A stretch of 64,000 bases of DNA, from NCBI RefSeq assembly GCF_009741265.1, contig NZ_WOWL01000001.1, positions 1,178,001-1,242,000 on the forward strand, read 5' to 3'. Under the pieces are notes generated by a model. That model saw nothing but the letters and a program-made list of their open reading frames with translations, ran no database searches and was not told where the DNA came from. This document shows positions 28,535-36,710 of this stretch, piece by piece; position 1 is the first letter of the stretch; each line of letters opens with the position of its first letter. The stretch is from Pseudarthrobacter sp. GA104 (GTDB lineage Bacteria; Actinomycetota; Actinomycetes; Actinomycetales; Micrococcaceae). Made by a program: the position numbers and the translations under genes.

Positions 28535-29287
28535 ATGGATGCCGTGTTCAAGGCACTCGCAGACCCCACCCGGCGGGAGCTCCTCGACGAGCTGTTCCGC
28601 GAGGACGGGCAGACCCTCGGCGCCCTCGAAGGCCGCTTCGACATGAGCCGGTTCGGGGTCGCCAAGCACCTCAGGATCCTGGAGGAAGCCGGACTGGTGG
28701 TGGCCCGCCGTCGGGGGCGTGAAAAGCTGCATTTCCTGAACCCGGTGCCCATCCGGCTCGTCCACGACCGCTGGGTGAGCAAATACGCAGAACCATGGGC
28801 CGCTGGCCTCAGCGACCTCAAATCCAGATTGGAAAGTCCCATGGAAAAAATCTTCGAAATCTACATCAAGACCACGCCGGAACGGCTCTGGGAAGCCATC
28901 ACCAACAGCGAGATCCGCAGCAAGTACCAGTTCGGGAACACCATCGAAACGGACTGGACCCCTGGCGGCAGCTTCACGATGAACAACGTCAAGGCGGGTG
29001 CTCCGCTGGGTGAGGGCGAGAACCTGGAGGTGGACCCGCCCCGCCGGCTGGTCCAAACCATGCGTGCCCTCTGGGGTGAGGACGTCAAGGCCGAGGGAAC
29101 CTCGAAGATCACGTGGGACATCGAGCAGGTGGGCGATTCCTGCCGCCTGACCGTCACCCACAGCGACCTCCGCGAAGGCGCCAACGAGCAGCTCTACGGC
29201 GGCTGGCCGATGATCCTCTCCGGCCTGAAGACCTGGCTGGAGACCGGCGAGAAACTGACCACGCCCGGCTCGCTGATGTACACCTAG
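28535..29287 (+). CDS. ArsR-type regulator fused to an SRPBCC (AHSA1-like) domain
   Basis: 250 residues. Residues 1 to about 90 form an ArsR-type winged helix (MDAVFKALADPTRRELLDEL, FDMSRFGVAKHLRILEEAGL). From about 100 on a complete SRPBCC/AHSA1 domain follows (MEKIFEIYIKTTPERLWEAI, TDWTPGGSFTMNN, LTVTHSDLREGANEQLYGGW, PMILSGLKTWLETGE). In most genomes these are two adjacent genes; here they form one chain, so a ligand bound in the SRPBCC pocket could directly control DNA binding. The ATG at 28535 is chosen because the GTG at 28505 lies inside the operator. No ribosome-binding site is seen, so the message may be leaderless. Confidence 0.82.
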   Translation: MDAVFKALADPTRRELLDELFREDGQTLGALEGRFDMSRFGVAKHLRILEEAGLVVARRRGREKLHFLNPVPIRLVHDRWVSKYAEPWAAGLSDLKSRLESPMEKIFEIYIKTTPERLWEAITNSEIRSKYQFGNTIETDWTPGGSFTMNNVKAGAPLGEGENLEVDPPRRLVQTMRALWGEDVKAEGTSKITWDIEQVGDSCRLTVTHSDLREGANEQLYGGWPMILSGLKTWLETGEKLTTPGSLMYT

Positions 29288-29301
29288 GGCGGCCGCCCCA
29301 A

Positions 29302-30690
29302 CTAGGTGCGGGGTGCGGGACGCTGCCGCCACAGCAGGCTCACGCCGAACGTCACCGCGCACAGGACCAGCATCGCGAGGACCATCCGGGCCCAGCTTTC
29401 CTGGTCCACGCCGCCGCCCGCGAAGACGCCGATCATCACGGTGGCGGTGATGGCGCCCACATACCGGCAGGTCTGGTAGATGCCCGCCGCAACGCCGCGC
29501 TCCTGCGGCCCGATGGAAACGAACATGCCCTGGTTGGTGGCGATGCCCACCGTTCCGTACGGGACGCCCATCAGGGCAGTCAGCACCACCACCAGCGGAA
29601 TCACCAGCGTGCCGGTCAGCAGCCACATCAGCGCGGCCGCCACGGTGAGGATGACGACGCCGGCAATCAGCACCCGCCGCACGCCGAACCTTCCCATCGC
29701 CCGGACCGCCCAGGGCGTGGCCAGGACGGACAGGCCCGCCAGCGGCAGCATCAGGAGGCCCACAACGCCGGGATCGTAGCCGCCGGCTTCCTGGAGGAGC
29801 TGGGGAAGCCCGAAAAAGACAAAGTAGTACACGCTGCTGAACACCGCGAAGGCCAGGTAGATGAGCATCAGGGGTTTGTTGCGTCCCAGCAGCCTCAGGT
29901 CAAGGAAGGGGCGGTCGAAGCGCAGCTCGCGCCAGGCGAACAGTGCGGAGATGAGCGTTCCGGCGGCCAGCATCCACCAGCGGTAGGCAGGAAAGACGTT
30001 CAGTGCGGCCATCATCACCAGCAGCAGCGCGGCCACGAATCCCAGGATCCCGGGGATGTCCGAGTCGCGCAGCAGCTGCGCGACGCTGCCGCGCTCCCGG
30101 GCCTCGTCCCTGGGTGCTGCCTGGCGGACGATCAACAGTGCAGCCAGCGCCAGCGGGACGTTGAGCAGGAACAGGGCTTCCCAGCCAACGAGGCTGACCA
30201 GCAGTCCACCAACGACTGGGCCCACCGCAGCGGCCGAGGTGTTCACCATCTGAAGCCGGCCAAGAGGACGCGCCGGCTCCACATTGGCCCGGTGCGCAAT
30301 GGCCCCCACCATCACCACAGCGCTGGGGTACGCGGTGGCCGTACCGAGCGCCATCACCGCACGGGCCACGCAGAGCAGGGCGAAGTTCGGGGCAAACGGC
30401 GCCAGCGCACACGTCACCGCGACCAAGGCCATGCCGAGCATGAACATGCGCCGCGGGCCGAACCGGTCCGCCAGCCTGCCCATCACGGGCTGGCCTGCCG
30501 CGGACGCGAGGTAGAAGGACGTGACCACCCAGGTGACGGCGGCGACGTCGAGCCCGAAGTCCGCGCGGAGCACCACCAGGGCAACGGCGATCATGGAGGA
30601 GTTGAGGGGGTTCAGTGCCGTGCCCAGGCTGAGGCCGGCGACGGCCAGGGCAGTCCGGGGTTTGTTGCTCACGGAAACAGTCTGGCGCAC
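29302..30690 (-). CDS. MFS multidrug exporter, DHA2 (14-helix) type
   Basis: 462 residues with about 14 hydrophobic segments. Motifs: LNSSMIAVALVVLRADFGLD near the start, the loop motif GRLADRFGPRRMFMLGMALV, and ALGTATAYPSAVVMVGAIAH, as in EmrB/QacA-like pumps. It probably exports toxic compounds using the proton gradient. The start is uncertain between GTG 30690 and GTG 30672, neither with a clear ribosome-binding site. It converges on the ArsR-SRPBCC gene with only a 14-base gap. Confidence 0.83.
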   Translation of the reverse strand: MRQTVSVSNKPRTALAVAGLSLGTALNPLNSSMIAVALVVLRADFGLDVAAVTWVVTSFYLASAAGQPVMGRLADRFGPRRMFMLGMALVAVTCALAPFAPNFALLCVARAVMALGTATAYPSAVVMVGAIAHRANVEPARPLGRLQMVNTSAAAVGPVVGGLLVSLVGWEALFLLNVPLALAALLIVRQAAPRDEARERGSVAQLLRDSDIPGILGFVAALLLVMMAALNVFPAYRWWMLAAGTLISALFAWRELRFDRPFLDLRLLGRNKPLMLIYLAFAVFSSVYYFVFFGLPQLLQEAGGYDPGVVGLLMLPLAGLSVLATPWAVRAMGRFGVRRVLIAGVVILTVAAALMWLLTGTLVIPLVVVLTALMGVPYGTVGIATNQGMFVSIGPQERGVAAGIYQTCRYVGAITATVMIGVFAGGGVDQESWARMVLAMLVLCAVTFGVSLLWRQRPAPRT

Positions 30691-30717
30691 ACGGTGCAGG
30701 CGGCGCGAGTTGATGGA

Positions 30718-31641
30718 CTATCCGCCCTGGTTCCCGGCCTGCACCGGGGGGAACAAAGCTTCCTCAACCAGTCCTGTCAGTTCGCGGATGGTGTCGGCCT
30801 GTCCGGCAGCTTCCCCTCCTTCCGCATTCTCGGTGTAGATCACCAGCGCAAAGGATGAGCCGCGGTAATCCAGGACCGCGGCATCGTGCAGGTGCCGGTC
30901 GAACTCCCCGTACTTGTGGAACACCTCGATTCCGGCCTGGGAGCCGGCGGGGATCAGGTCCTCGTTGTTCGTGTCCTGCATATAGCCGAGCAGTTCCGCC
31001 GTATTTTCCGCGTTCAGCAGGTCCCCGGCGTAAAGCTGTTTGAGGACACTGGCCATCGCGGCAGGAGTCAGGAGGTTCTCCTCGGGATCGTAAGTAACCC
31101 CGATCGAGGCGGCGTAGGCGATCAGCTCCGGGTAGCCCACGGCATTCATCAGGAGCAGCCAGGAATCGTTGTTGCTTTGGTTCACCATCGCTTCAAGCTG
31201 GAACGCCGCGTCGTAGTCCCCCAGGGGGTCGTCGAGGCGCGCCTCGCCCTTCTCCACCAAGCGGTAGTAGGCCGCTGCCGTGATGATCTTTGCCGTGCTC
31301 GCCGCGTTGAAGGCCTCCTGGTCCCCGAAGGTCAGGGCTGCACCACCGGAAACGTCCGCCAGGGCCACCCCGATCCGGTAGCCGGCCTTTTCCGTCAGGA
31401 GTGAGTCGATGCGGTCCTGCAGGGAATCCGGGGCGGCGGCAACAGGCTCCGCGGGCGCGGCCGCCGGGACCGATCCCTCCAACCCGTCAAGCGGCACCGA
31501 ACGCTGGACGGCCAGGACAAAGGTGGCGGCAATCACGAGCGCCACGGCACAAAACAACACCGCAAGCCTTCGCCTTCCCGCCCCGCGGCGGCTCGGGCGG
31601 GAGTCCGGCCCGGACGAAAACTTCTTCTGGTCCACCGACAT
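30718..31641 (-). CDS. Class A beta-lactamase-like serine hydrolase
   Basis: 307 residues from the ATG at 31641, with GGAG upstream. The N-terminus is basic and followed by one membrane anchor (LAVLFCAVALVIAATFVLAV), so the enzyme should sit outside the membrane. The active-site motif is STAK (Ser115, Lys118). The second motif is SNN at 156-158 in place of the SDN of true class A enzymes, and the third is HKYG instead of KTG. These changes suggest a penicillin-binding-like or other serine hydrolase rather than a proven antibiotic-degrading enzyme. The longer reading to 31695 adds no recognisable signal. Confidence 0.8.
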   Translation of the reverse strand: MSVDQKKFSSGPDSRPSRRGAGRRRLAVLFCAVALVIAATFVLAVQRSVPLDGLEGSVPAAAPAEPVAAAPDSLQDRIDSLLTEKAGYRIGVALADVSGGAALTFGDQEAFNAASTAKIITAAAYYRLVEKGEARLDDPLGDYDAAFQLEAMVNQSNNDSWLLLMNAVGYPELIAYAASIGVTYDPEENLLTPAAMASVLKQLYAGDLLNAENTAELLGYMQDTNNEDLIPAGSQAGIEVFHKYGEFDRHLHDAAVLDYRGSSFALVIYTENAEGGEAAGQADTIRELTGLVEEALFPPVQAGNQGG

Positions 31642-31754
31642 AGGGGCTCCTGTCTCCTTCAACAACCCGGTCTGCATCACGCGGCCCCAGCGCACGCGAT
31701 GCGATGTTGATTAGACCATTGAAGGTTGGGAGCGGCCTGATAAGCCGCAGGCGC

Positions 31755-31785
31755 GCCATGTCCCGCACCCCTTTGTGGACATGGC
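31755..31785 (-). terminator. Hairpin downstream of the acetyltransferase gene
   Basis: Perfect 9-bp arms GCCATGTCC (31755-31763) and GGACATGGC (31777-31785) with a 13-base loop, 29 bases past the stop of the minus-strand acetyltransferase gene. There is no T run; termination is inferred. Confidence 0.5.
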
Positions 31786-31813
31786 ACCCGCGTCCGCGCA
31801 GGTGCGATGTCCG

Positions 31814-32164
31814 TCAGCGGGTGCGGGCAGCCAATGCGGCGTCCAGGAACTCCAGGTGCGCGGGAGCAACACGCACTGTGTGATCCGCGTAGTCAGGATG
31901 CTTGGCGAGGAATTTCTTGATGTAGGGGCACACCGGGACGATGCCCATTCCGGCGCTGACCGTGGCACCCAGCGCGGCGGTGGCGAGCTGGCCCGCCAGT
32001 CCCTGGCCGCCGTACTCCTCGTTGATCACCGTGTGGTAGAAAATCCGCTGCGGCGCGGCGCCGCCGTCGTAATCCTTGTATGCGGCTTTGCCGATCACGT
32101 TGCCGGCGTCGAGGATTTCGAAGCGCCCGCGGCCGGGGTTGTGGCGGACGGTGATGTCGCTCAA
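31814..32164 (-). CDS. GNAT-type N-acetyltransferase, YjdJ-like
   Basis: Small single-domain acetyltransferase of 116 residues. It contains the short GNAT core HTVINEEYGGQGLAGQLATA (acetyl-CoA loop GGQGLAG) followed by IVPVCPYIKKFLAKHPDY, the pattern of the YjdJ/YidJ-like group. The target is unknown. The ATG at 32164 follows an AGAAGGAGA sequence, a good ribosome-binding site. It stands as a single gene between hairpins. Confidence 0.85.
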   Translation of the reverse strand: MSDITVRHNPGRGRFEILDAGNVIGKAAYKDYDGGAAPQRIFYHTVINEEYGGQGLAGQLATAALGATVSAGMGIVPVCPYIKKFLAKHPDYADHTVRVAPAHLEFLDAALAARTR

Positions 32165-32240
32165 GGGGAATCTCCTTCTGTGCGGTGTGTCCTTCAGCTA
32201 ACCACAGCCGAGGGACACTTGTTCCCGCACCCTTCCCTTG

Positions 32241-32267
32241 CCCGGACCCACCGTCCGCCAGTCCGGG
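32241..32267 (-). terminator. Hairpin downstream of formaldehyde dehydrogenase gene
   Basis: 7-bp stem CCCGGAC (32241-32247) / GTCCGGG (32261-32267) with a 13-base loop, directly after the stop of the minus-strand dehydrogenase gene. Confidence 0.5.
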
Positions 32268-33485
32268 TTAACTCAGGTAGCCGTTCGGGTTGAGGACGTA
32301 CTTGGTTGCTGCACCGGCGTCGAACTCCGCGTAGCCCTGCGGCGCCTCCTCAAGCGTGATCGCCTTGGCGTTCACGTTCTTGGCGATGTTCACCTTGTCG
32401 TTCAGGATGGCCATCATCAGCTGCCGGTTGTACTTCATCACCGGACACTGGCCCGTGGTGAAGCTCAGCGACTTGGCCCACCCGGTACCCAGGCTCAGGC
32501 TGAGGGAACCCTTCTTGGCTGCCTCATCAATGCCGCCCGGATCACCCGTCACGTACAGCCCCGGGATGCCCAGCGCACCGCCGGCAGCGGTGATGTCCAT
32601 CAGCGAGTTCAGCACGGTGGCCGGCGCTTCTTCGGCATCCTTGCCGTGTCCGTGGCCCCTCGCCTCGAAGCCCACCGCGTCCACGCCGCAGTCCACTTCG
32701 GGCACCCCGAGGATCTGCTCGATCTGCTCCGCCGGGCCTCCCTTGGTGAGGTCCACCGTTTCGCAGCCGAAGCTGCGCGCCCGCGCCAGCCTGTCCTCGT
32801 TCAGGTCGCCAACGATCACGACGGCGGCGCCCAGCAGGTGCGCGCTGGTGGCCGCTGCCAGGCCCACGGGACCGGCCCCCGCAATGTACACCGTGGAACC
32901 AACCCCCACACCGGCGCTCACGGCACCGTGGAATCCCGTGGGGAAGATATCCGAAAGCATGGCGAGGTCCATGATTTTCTCCATGGCCCGGTCCTTGTCC
33001 GGGAACTTCAGCAGGTTCCAGTCGGCGTACGGCACCAGCACGTAGTTGGCCTGGCCGCCCACCCAGCCGCCCATGTCCACGTATCCGTATGCGCTGCCCG
33101 GGCGGTCCGGGTTCACGTTCAGGCAAATGCCCGTCTTGCGCTCCTTACAGTTCCGGCACCGGCCGCAGGCAATGTTGAACGGCACCGAGCAGAGGTCCCC
33201 GACCTTGATGAATTCAACGTCACGGCCCACCTCCACCACTTCGCCTGTGATCTCATGCCCCAGCACCAGGTCCGGCGGTGCCGTGGTGCGGCCGCGCACC
33301 ATGTGCTGGTCCGAACCACAGATATTGGTGGCCACGGTCTTGAGGATTACGCCATGGTTGACGGCGCGCCCGACGTTTGCCGGGTTGACGCCCGGCCCGT
33401 CCTTGAGTTCGAACGTTGGGTAGTCGATATCAATCAGTTCGACTTTTCCCGGCCCCTTGTAGGCAACGGCTTTGTTCCCTGTCAT
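32268..33485 (-). CDS. fdhA: Glutathione-independent formaldehyde dehydrogenase
   Basis: 405-residue zinc alcohol-dehydrogenase-like enzyme of the FdhA group, which oxidises formaldehyde to formate with tightly bound NAD. Diagnostic blocks: MTGNKAVAYKGPGKVELIDI, TNICGSDQHMVRGRTTAPPD (catalytic-zinc Cys), ACGRCRNCKERKTGICLNVN (structural-zinc cysteines), PTGFHGAVSAGVGVGSTVYI, and VDAVGFEARGHGHG. The length matches the family. AGGAG stands 6 bases before the ATG. The neighbouring FdhF-like oxidoreductase and DUF6457 genes suggest a formaldehyde/formate context. Confidence 0.92.
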   Translation of the reverse strand: MTGNKAVAYKGPGKVELIDIDYPTFELKDGPGVNPANVGRAVNHGVILKTVATNICGSDQHMVRGRTTAPPDLVLGHEITGEVVEVGRDVEFIKVGDLCSVPFNIACGRCRNCKERKTGICLNVNPDRPGSAYGYVDMGGWVGGQANYVLVPYADWNLLKFPDKDRAMEKIMDLAMLSDIFPTGFHGAVSAGVGVGSTVYIAGAGPVGLAAATSAHLLGAAVVIVGDLNEDRLARARSFGCETVDLTKGGPAEQIEQILGVPEVDCGVDAVGFEARGHGHGKDAEEAPATVLNSLMDITAAGGALGIPGLYVTGDPGGIDEAAKKGSLSLSLGTGWAKSLSFTTGQCPVMKYNRQLMMAILNDKVNIAKNVNAKAITLEEAPQGYAEFDAGAATKYVLNPNGYLS

Positions 33486-33807
33486 CTTTTTCTCCTGTTA
33501 TCCCACGGATGGCCCGGTGGGGCGGCCGTGATTCATGAGTGGTGATGCGCACCCCGCCGGACAGGCACCGTCCAGCATCTGCTGGCAGCTCATGAAACAG
33601 TTGCCGGAGGGCATCCTCGAGGTGGGGTGCGCCCAGTCTAAGCACGGGTGGGCCGTCATATCTAGAGGTAGTAAGCCCGGCTGTCTACCCGTTGATGAAT
33701 TGGGGGTTGCGCCGGCTGGAACCAATGACTTCCGCGGCGAAGCCTTGTAGTCTCGGCACGGAGGACGATCCAACGATCGCAAGCGACCGAAAAACCAAGG
33801 AGCGGAC
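33486..33807. other. 322-base intergenic region
   Basis: Divergent gap between the formaldehyde dehydrogenase (minus) and DUF6457 (plus) genes. It holds the dehydrogenase ribosome-binding site near 33491-33496 and AAGGAG at 33797-33802 for DUF6457. Short open frames here show no family similarity. No clear operator, RNA gene or repeat was found. Confidence 0.6.
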
Positions 33808-34137
33808 ATGCCAGCCAACGAGGACGAAATGCAGATCCTGGACCAATGGAGCAACCGGCTGGCCCAGGCGCTGCAGATCCTGGACCTGAAAGTGGACCAC
33901 GAACTGCTCCTGGACCTGGCCCGGAAATCGGCCGGGTCTGTCACCCACGCCGCAGCCCCGGTGACCACCTTCATGGTGGGCTACGCGGCTGGGCTGCAGG
34001 CCGGAACCGGCAGCGCAGGCAACCGCGGGAACGCGGCTGCCGCGGTGGCCAAAGCCGCGGACACCGCCTTCCAGCTGTGCGAGGACGGGCACGACGGCGG
34101 GCCCGCCCGCAAAGGCTGGGCGGACACCGCGCAGTAG
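33808..34137 (+). CDS. DUF6457 domain protein
   Basis: 109-residue acidic protein, mostly helical by composition, resembling the DUF6457 family: WSNRLAQALQILDLKVDHEL, LLDLARKSAGSVTHAAAPVT, TFMVGYAAGLQAG. In actinobacteria these small proteins often lie beside formate-dehydrogenase-related or molybdenum-cofactor genes, as here. The molecular role is not known. AAGGAG precedes the ATG by 5 bases. It converges on the FdhF-like gene with a 22-base gap. Confidence 0.8.
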   Translation: MPANEDEMQILDQWSNRLAQALQILDLKVDHELLLDLARKSAGSVTHAAAPVTTFMVGYAAGLQAGTGSAGNRGNAAAAVAKAADTAFQLCEDGHDGGPARKGWADTAQ

Positions 34138-34159
34138 TCGCGCCGCTTTGTACCGCGGC

Positions 34160-36487
34160 TTATCCCGCGGCCGTTGGCTCCTCACGGAAGGCGGCAACGG
34201 GCTCAAGACGGACGATCACGGCTTTGGAGACGGGCGTCTGGCTGCCCTCCGCCACGCTCTCCAGCGGCACCAGCACGTTGGCTTCCGGATAGTAGGCTGC
34301 AGCACACCCGCGGGCTGACGGATAGGACACCAGCCGGTAGTTGCGGAGGACCCGCTCTGCGTTGTCCCCGTACACGCCGCGCACGTCCACGTGCTGCCCG
34401 TCTTCAAGCCCCAGTTCGGCAAGGTCCGCCGGGTTCACGAACACCACTTCGCGGCCCTTCTTGATGCCGCGGTAGCGGTCGTTGTGGCCGTAGATGGTGG
34501 TGTTGAACTGGTCGTGCGAGCGCATGCTCTGCAGGATCAGGGTGCCCGCCGGCCGCTCCACATGCTCGAGCTCGTTGACGGTCAGCATGGCCTTGCCGGT
34601 GGGGGTGTTGAACGTTCGGGAGTCGCGGGGACCGTTCGGCAGGACGAAGCCGCCGTCCTGCCTGACCTTCCGGTTGTAGTCCTCGCAGCCCACCACCACG
34701 TGGGAGATGTGCTCGCGGATCAGGTCGTAGTTCTTTTGGAAGCCCGCCCAGTCCGCCGCGATCCGGTCCCCCAGCACCCGCTGCGCCATCCGGCAGACGA
34801 TGGCCACCTCCGAGAGCAGGCCGGGCGCCACGGGTTCAACCGTGCCGTGGGAGGCGTGGACGGCGCAGACGGTGTCCTCCACGGACACGAACTGCGGGCC
34901 GGACTCCTGCCGGTCAATCTCGGTTCGCCCGAGCGTGGGCAGGATCAAGGCCTCGGCGCCCGTGACCGCGTGGGAGTGGTTGAGCTTGGTGGAAACGTGG
35001 ACGGACAGTTCGGTGCCTTCCATCGCCGCCTCGGCAGCCCGGGTGTCGGACATTGCGCCCACGAAGTTGCCGCCCATGGCGATGAAGACCTTGATCCCGC
35101 CGTCGCGCATCTGCCGGATGGTCTCCACCGCATCCGCGCCATGCGTCCGCGGCGGTTCGAAGCTGAATTCCTTGCCCAGGGCGTCCAGGAATGCCGGCGG
35201 CATCTGTTCCCAGATCCCCATGGTCCGGTCGCCCTGGACGTTGCTGTGCCCCCGGATCGGGGAGGCGCCGGCGCCGGGCTTGCCGATGTTGCCGCGCAGC
35301 AGCAGCAGGTTGATGATTTCCTTGATGGTGGCCACGCCCTTCTTCTGCTGCGTGATGCCCATCGCCCAGGTGATGATCACCTTCTCCGCGGCCAGGTACC
35401 GGGCCGCGAGCTCGTCGATTTCCTCAGTCCGCAGGCCCGTGGCCTCAAGGACGGCGGCCTCGTCCAGTTCAGCAAGGTGCGCCCGGAGTTCCTCGAGGCC
35501 GTCGCAGTGTTCCTCGAGGAACTGGTGGTCAAGCACCGTCCCCGGATGAGCGGCCTCCGCATCGAGGACGCGTTTGGAAACGGCCTGCAGCAGCGCCATG
35601 TCGCCGCCGATCCGCACCTGCAGGAACTGGTCCGCCAGGTCGGTGCCGCGGCCGATGATCCCCTTCACCGTCTGAGGGTTCTTGTAGCGCATCAGCCCGG
35701 CCTCGGGCAGCGGGTTGACCGCCACGATCCGGGCACCGGCCTCCTTCGCTTCTTCGAGGGCGGTGAGCATCCGGGGGTGGTTGGTGCCCGGGTTCTGGCC
35801 CATGATGATGATCAGCTCGGCCTTGGCGAAGTCGTCATAGGAAACCGTGGCTTTGCCGATGCCGATGGTCTGGCCCATGGCCCAGCCCGAGGACTCGTGG
35901 CACATGTTGGAGCAGTCCGGCAGGTTGTTGGTGCCGTATCCGCGGATGAACAGCTGGTACAGGAAGGCTGCCTCGTTCGAGGTCCGGCCGCTGGTGTAGA
36001 AGGCTGCCTGGTCGGGGCTGGGCAGCGAATTCAGCTTGTCCGCAATGATCCCGAACGCTTCGTCCCAGCCCACGGGCCGGTAGTGGTCTTCGCCTGCAGG
36101 CTTGTAGACAGGCTCCGTCAGGCGCCCCTGCATGCCCAGCCAGTACTCGGACCGCTCCCGCAGCTCGCTGACCGGATGCTCCGCCCAGAATTCGGACCCG
36201 ATCACCACCGGGGTGGCCTCCCAGGTCACTGCCTTGGCGCCGTTTTCGCAGAATTCGAACGTTTTGCGGTGGCCCGGGTCCGGCCAGGCGCAGCTCATGC
36301 AGTCGAACCCGTCCTTCTGGTTCAGCGCCAGCAGGGTCTTCCGCGACCGGTCCAGGCCCATGTGCTTGAGCGCCGGCTGCATGGAATGGTAGACGCCGGG
36401 CACGCCGGCAGCCCACGTTTTCGGGTGGCCGCTGACTTCAATCTCAGACTCGTCAGCCTCATCGACTTCGGGGTTTTTGCGCGTCAC
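34160..36487 (-). CDS. FdhF/YdeP-type molybdopterin oxidoreductase alpha subunit
   Basis: 775 residues from GTG 36487, which has GAGGAG 8 bases upstream; an ATG at 36505 is possible but poorly placed. Motifs: FDCMSCAWPDPGHRKTFEFC near residue 55, LPDCSNMCHESSGWAMGQTI, LIIIMGQNPGTNHPRMLTAL, GNIGKPGAGASPIRGHSNVQ and a molybdopterin-dinucleotide-binding C-terminal domain (TPTGKAMLTVNELEHV onward). These match the FdhF-like group that includes E. coli YdeP, implicated in acid resistance. A four-cysteine iron-sulfur motif and selenocysteine are not seen. It is called formate dehydrogenase by similarity; true formate activity is unproven for this subgroup. Confidence 0.85.
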   Translation of the reverse strand: MTRKNPEVDEADESEIEVSGHPKTWAAGVPGVYHSMQPALKHMGLDRSRKTLLALNQKDGFDCMSCAWPDPGHRKTFEFCENGAKAVTWEATPVVIGSEFWAEHPVSELRERSEYWLGMQGRLTEPVYKPAGEDHYRPVGWDEAFGIIADKLNSLPSPDQAAFYTSGRTSNEAAFLYQLFIRGYGTNNLPDCSNMCHESSGWAMGQTIGIGKATVSYDDFAKAELIIIMGQNPGTNHPRMLTALEEAKEAGARIVAVNPLPEAGLMRYKNPQTVKGIIGRGTDLADQFLQVRIGGDMALLQAVSKRVLDAEAAHPGTVLDHQFLEEHCDGLEELRAHLAELDEAAVLEATGLRTEEIDELAARYLAAEKVIITWAMGITQQKKGVATIKEIINLLLLRGNIGKPGAGASPIRGHSNVQGDRTMGIWEQMPPAFLDALGKEFSFEPPRTHGADAVETIRQMRDGGIKVFIAMGGNFVGAMSDTRAAEAAMEGTELSVHVSTKLNHSHAVTGAEALILPTLGRTEIDRQESGPQFVSVEDTVCAVHASHGTVEPVAPGLLSEVAIVCRMAQRVLGDRIAADWAGFQKNYDLIREHISHVVVGCEDYNRKVRQDGGFVLPNGPRDSRTFNTPTGKAMLTVNELEHVERPAGTLILQSMRSHDQFNTTIYGHNDRYRGIKKGREVVFVNPADLAELGLEDGQHVDVRGVYGDNAERVLRNYRLVSYPSARGCAAAYYPEANVLVPLESVAEGSQTPVSKAVIVRLEPVAAFREEPTAAG

Positions 36488-36710
36488 TGCTGGTTCTCCT
36501 CGCATTAAGCCGGTACCTGCCACCCTCCGGATGTTCGGGGGTCCGGGCTCTTTCCACACTTGTTCAGGGGAACCGGGAAGTCAAGGAAAACGGCCTCTTG
36601 TCCGGGACCACCCTCCGCGAAGGACGGACGACGGCGCTTCCCGGCCGCGATAGGCTGGTCACCTCGGCTGAAGCAAGCGGCCGCGGGAACCACTCTGCGG
36701 AGCGCCTTTC

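Noticed and set aside
29298..29312. Third copy of the AACTAGGTAG palindrome
   Set aside because: Only AACTAGGT is shared and there is no inverted arm.
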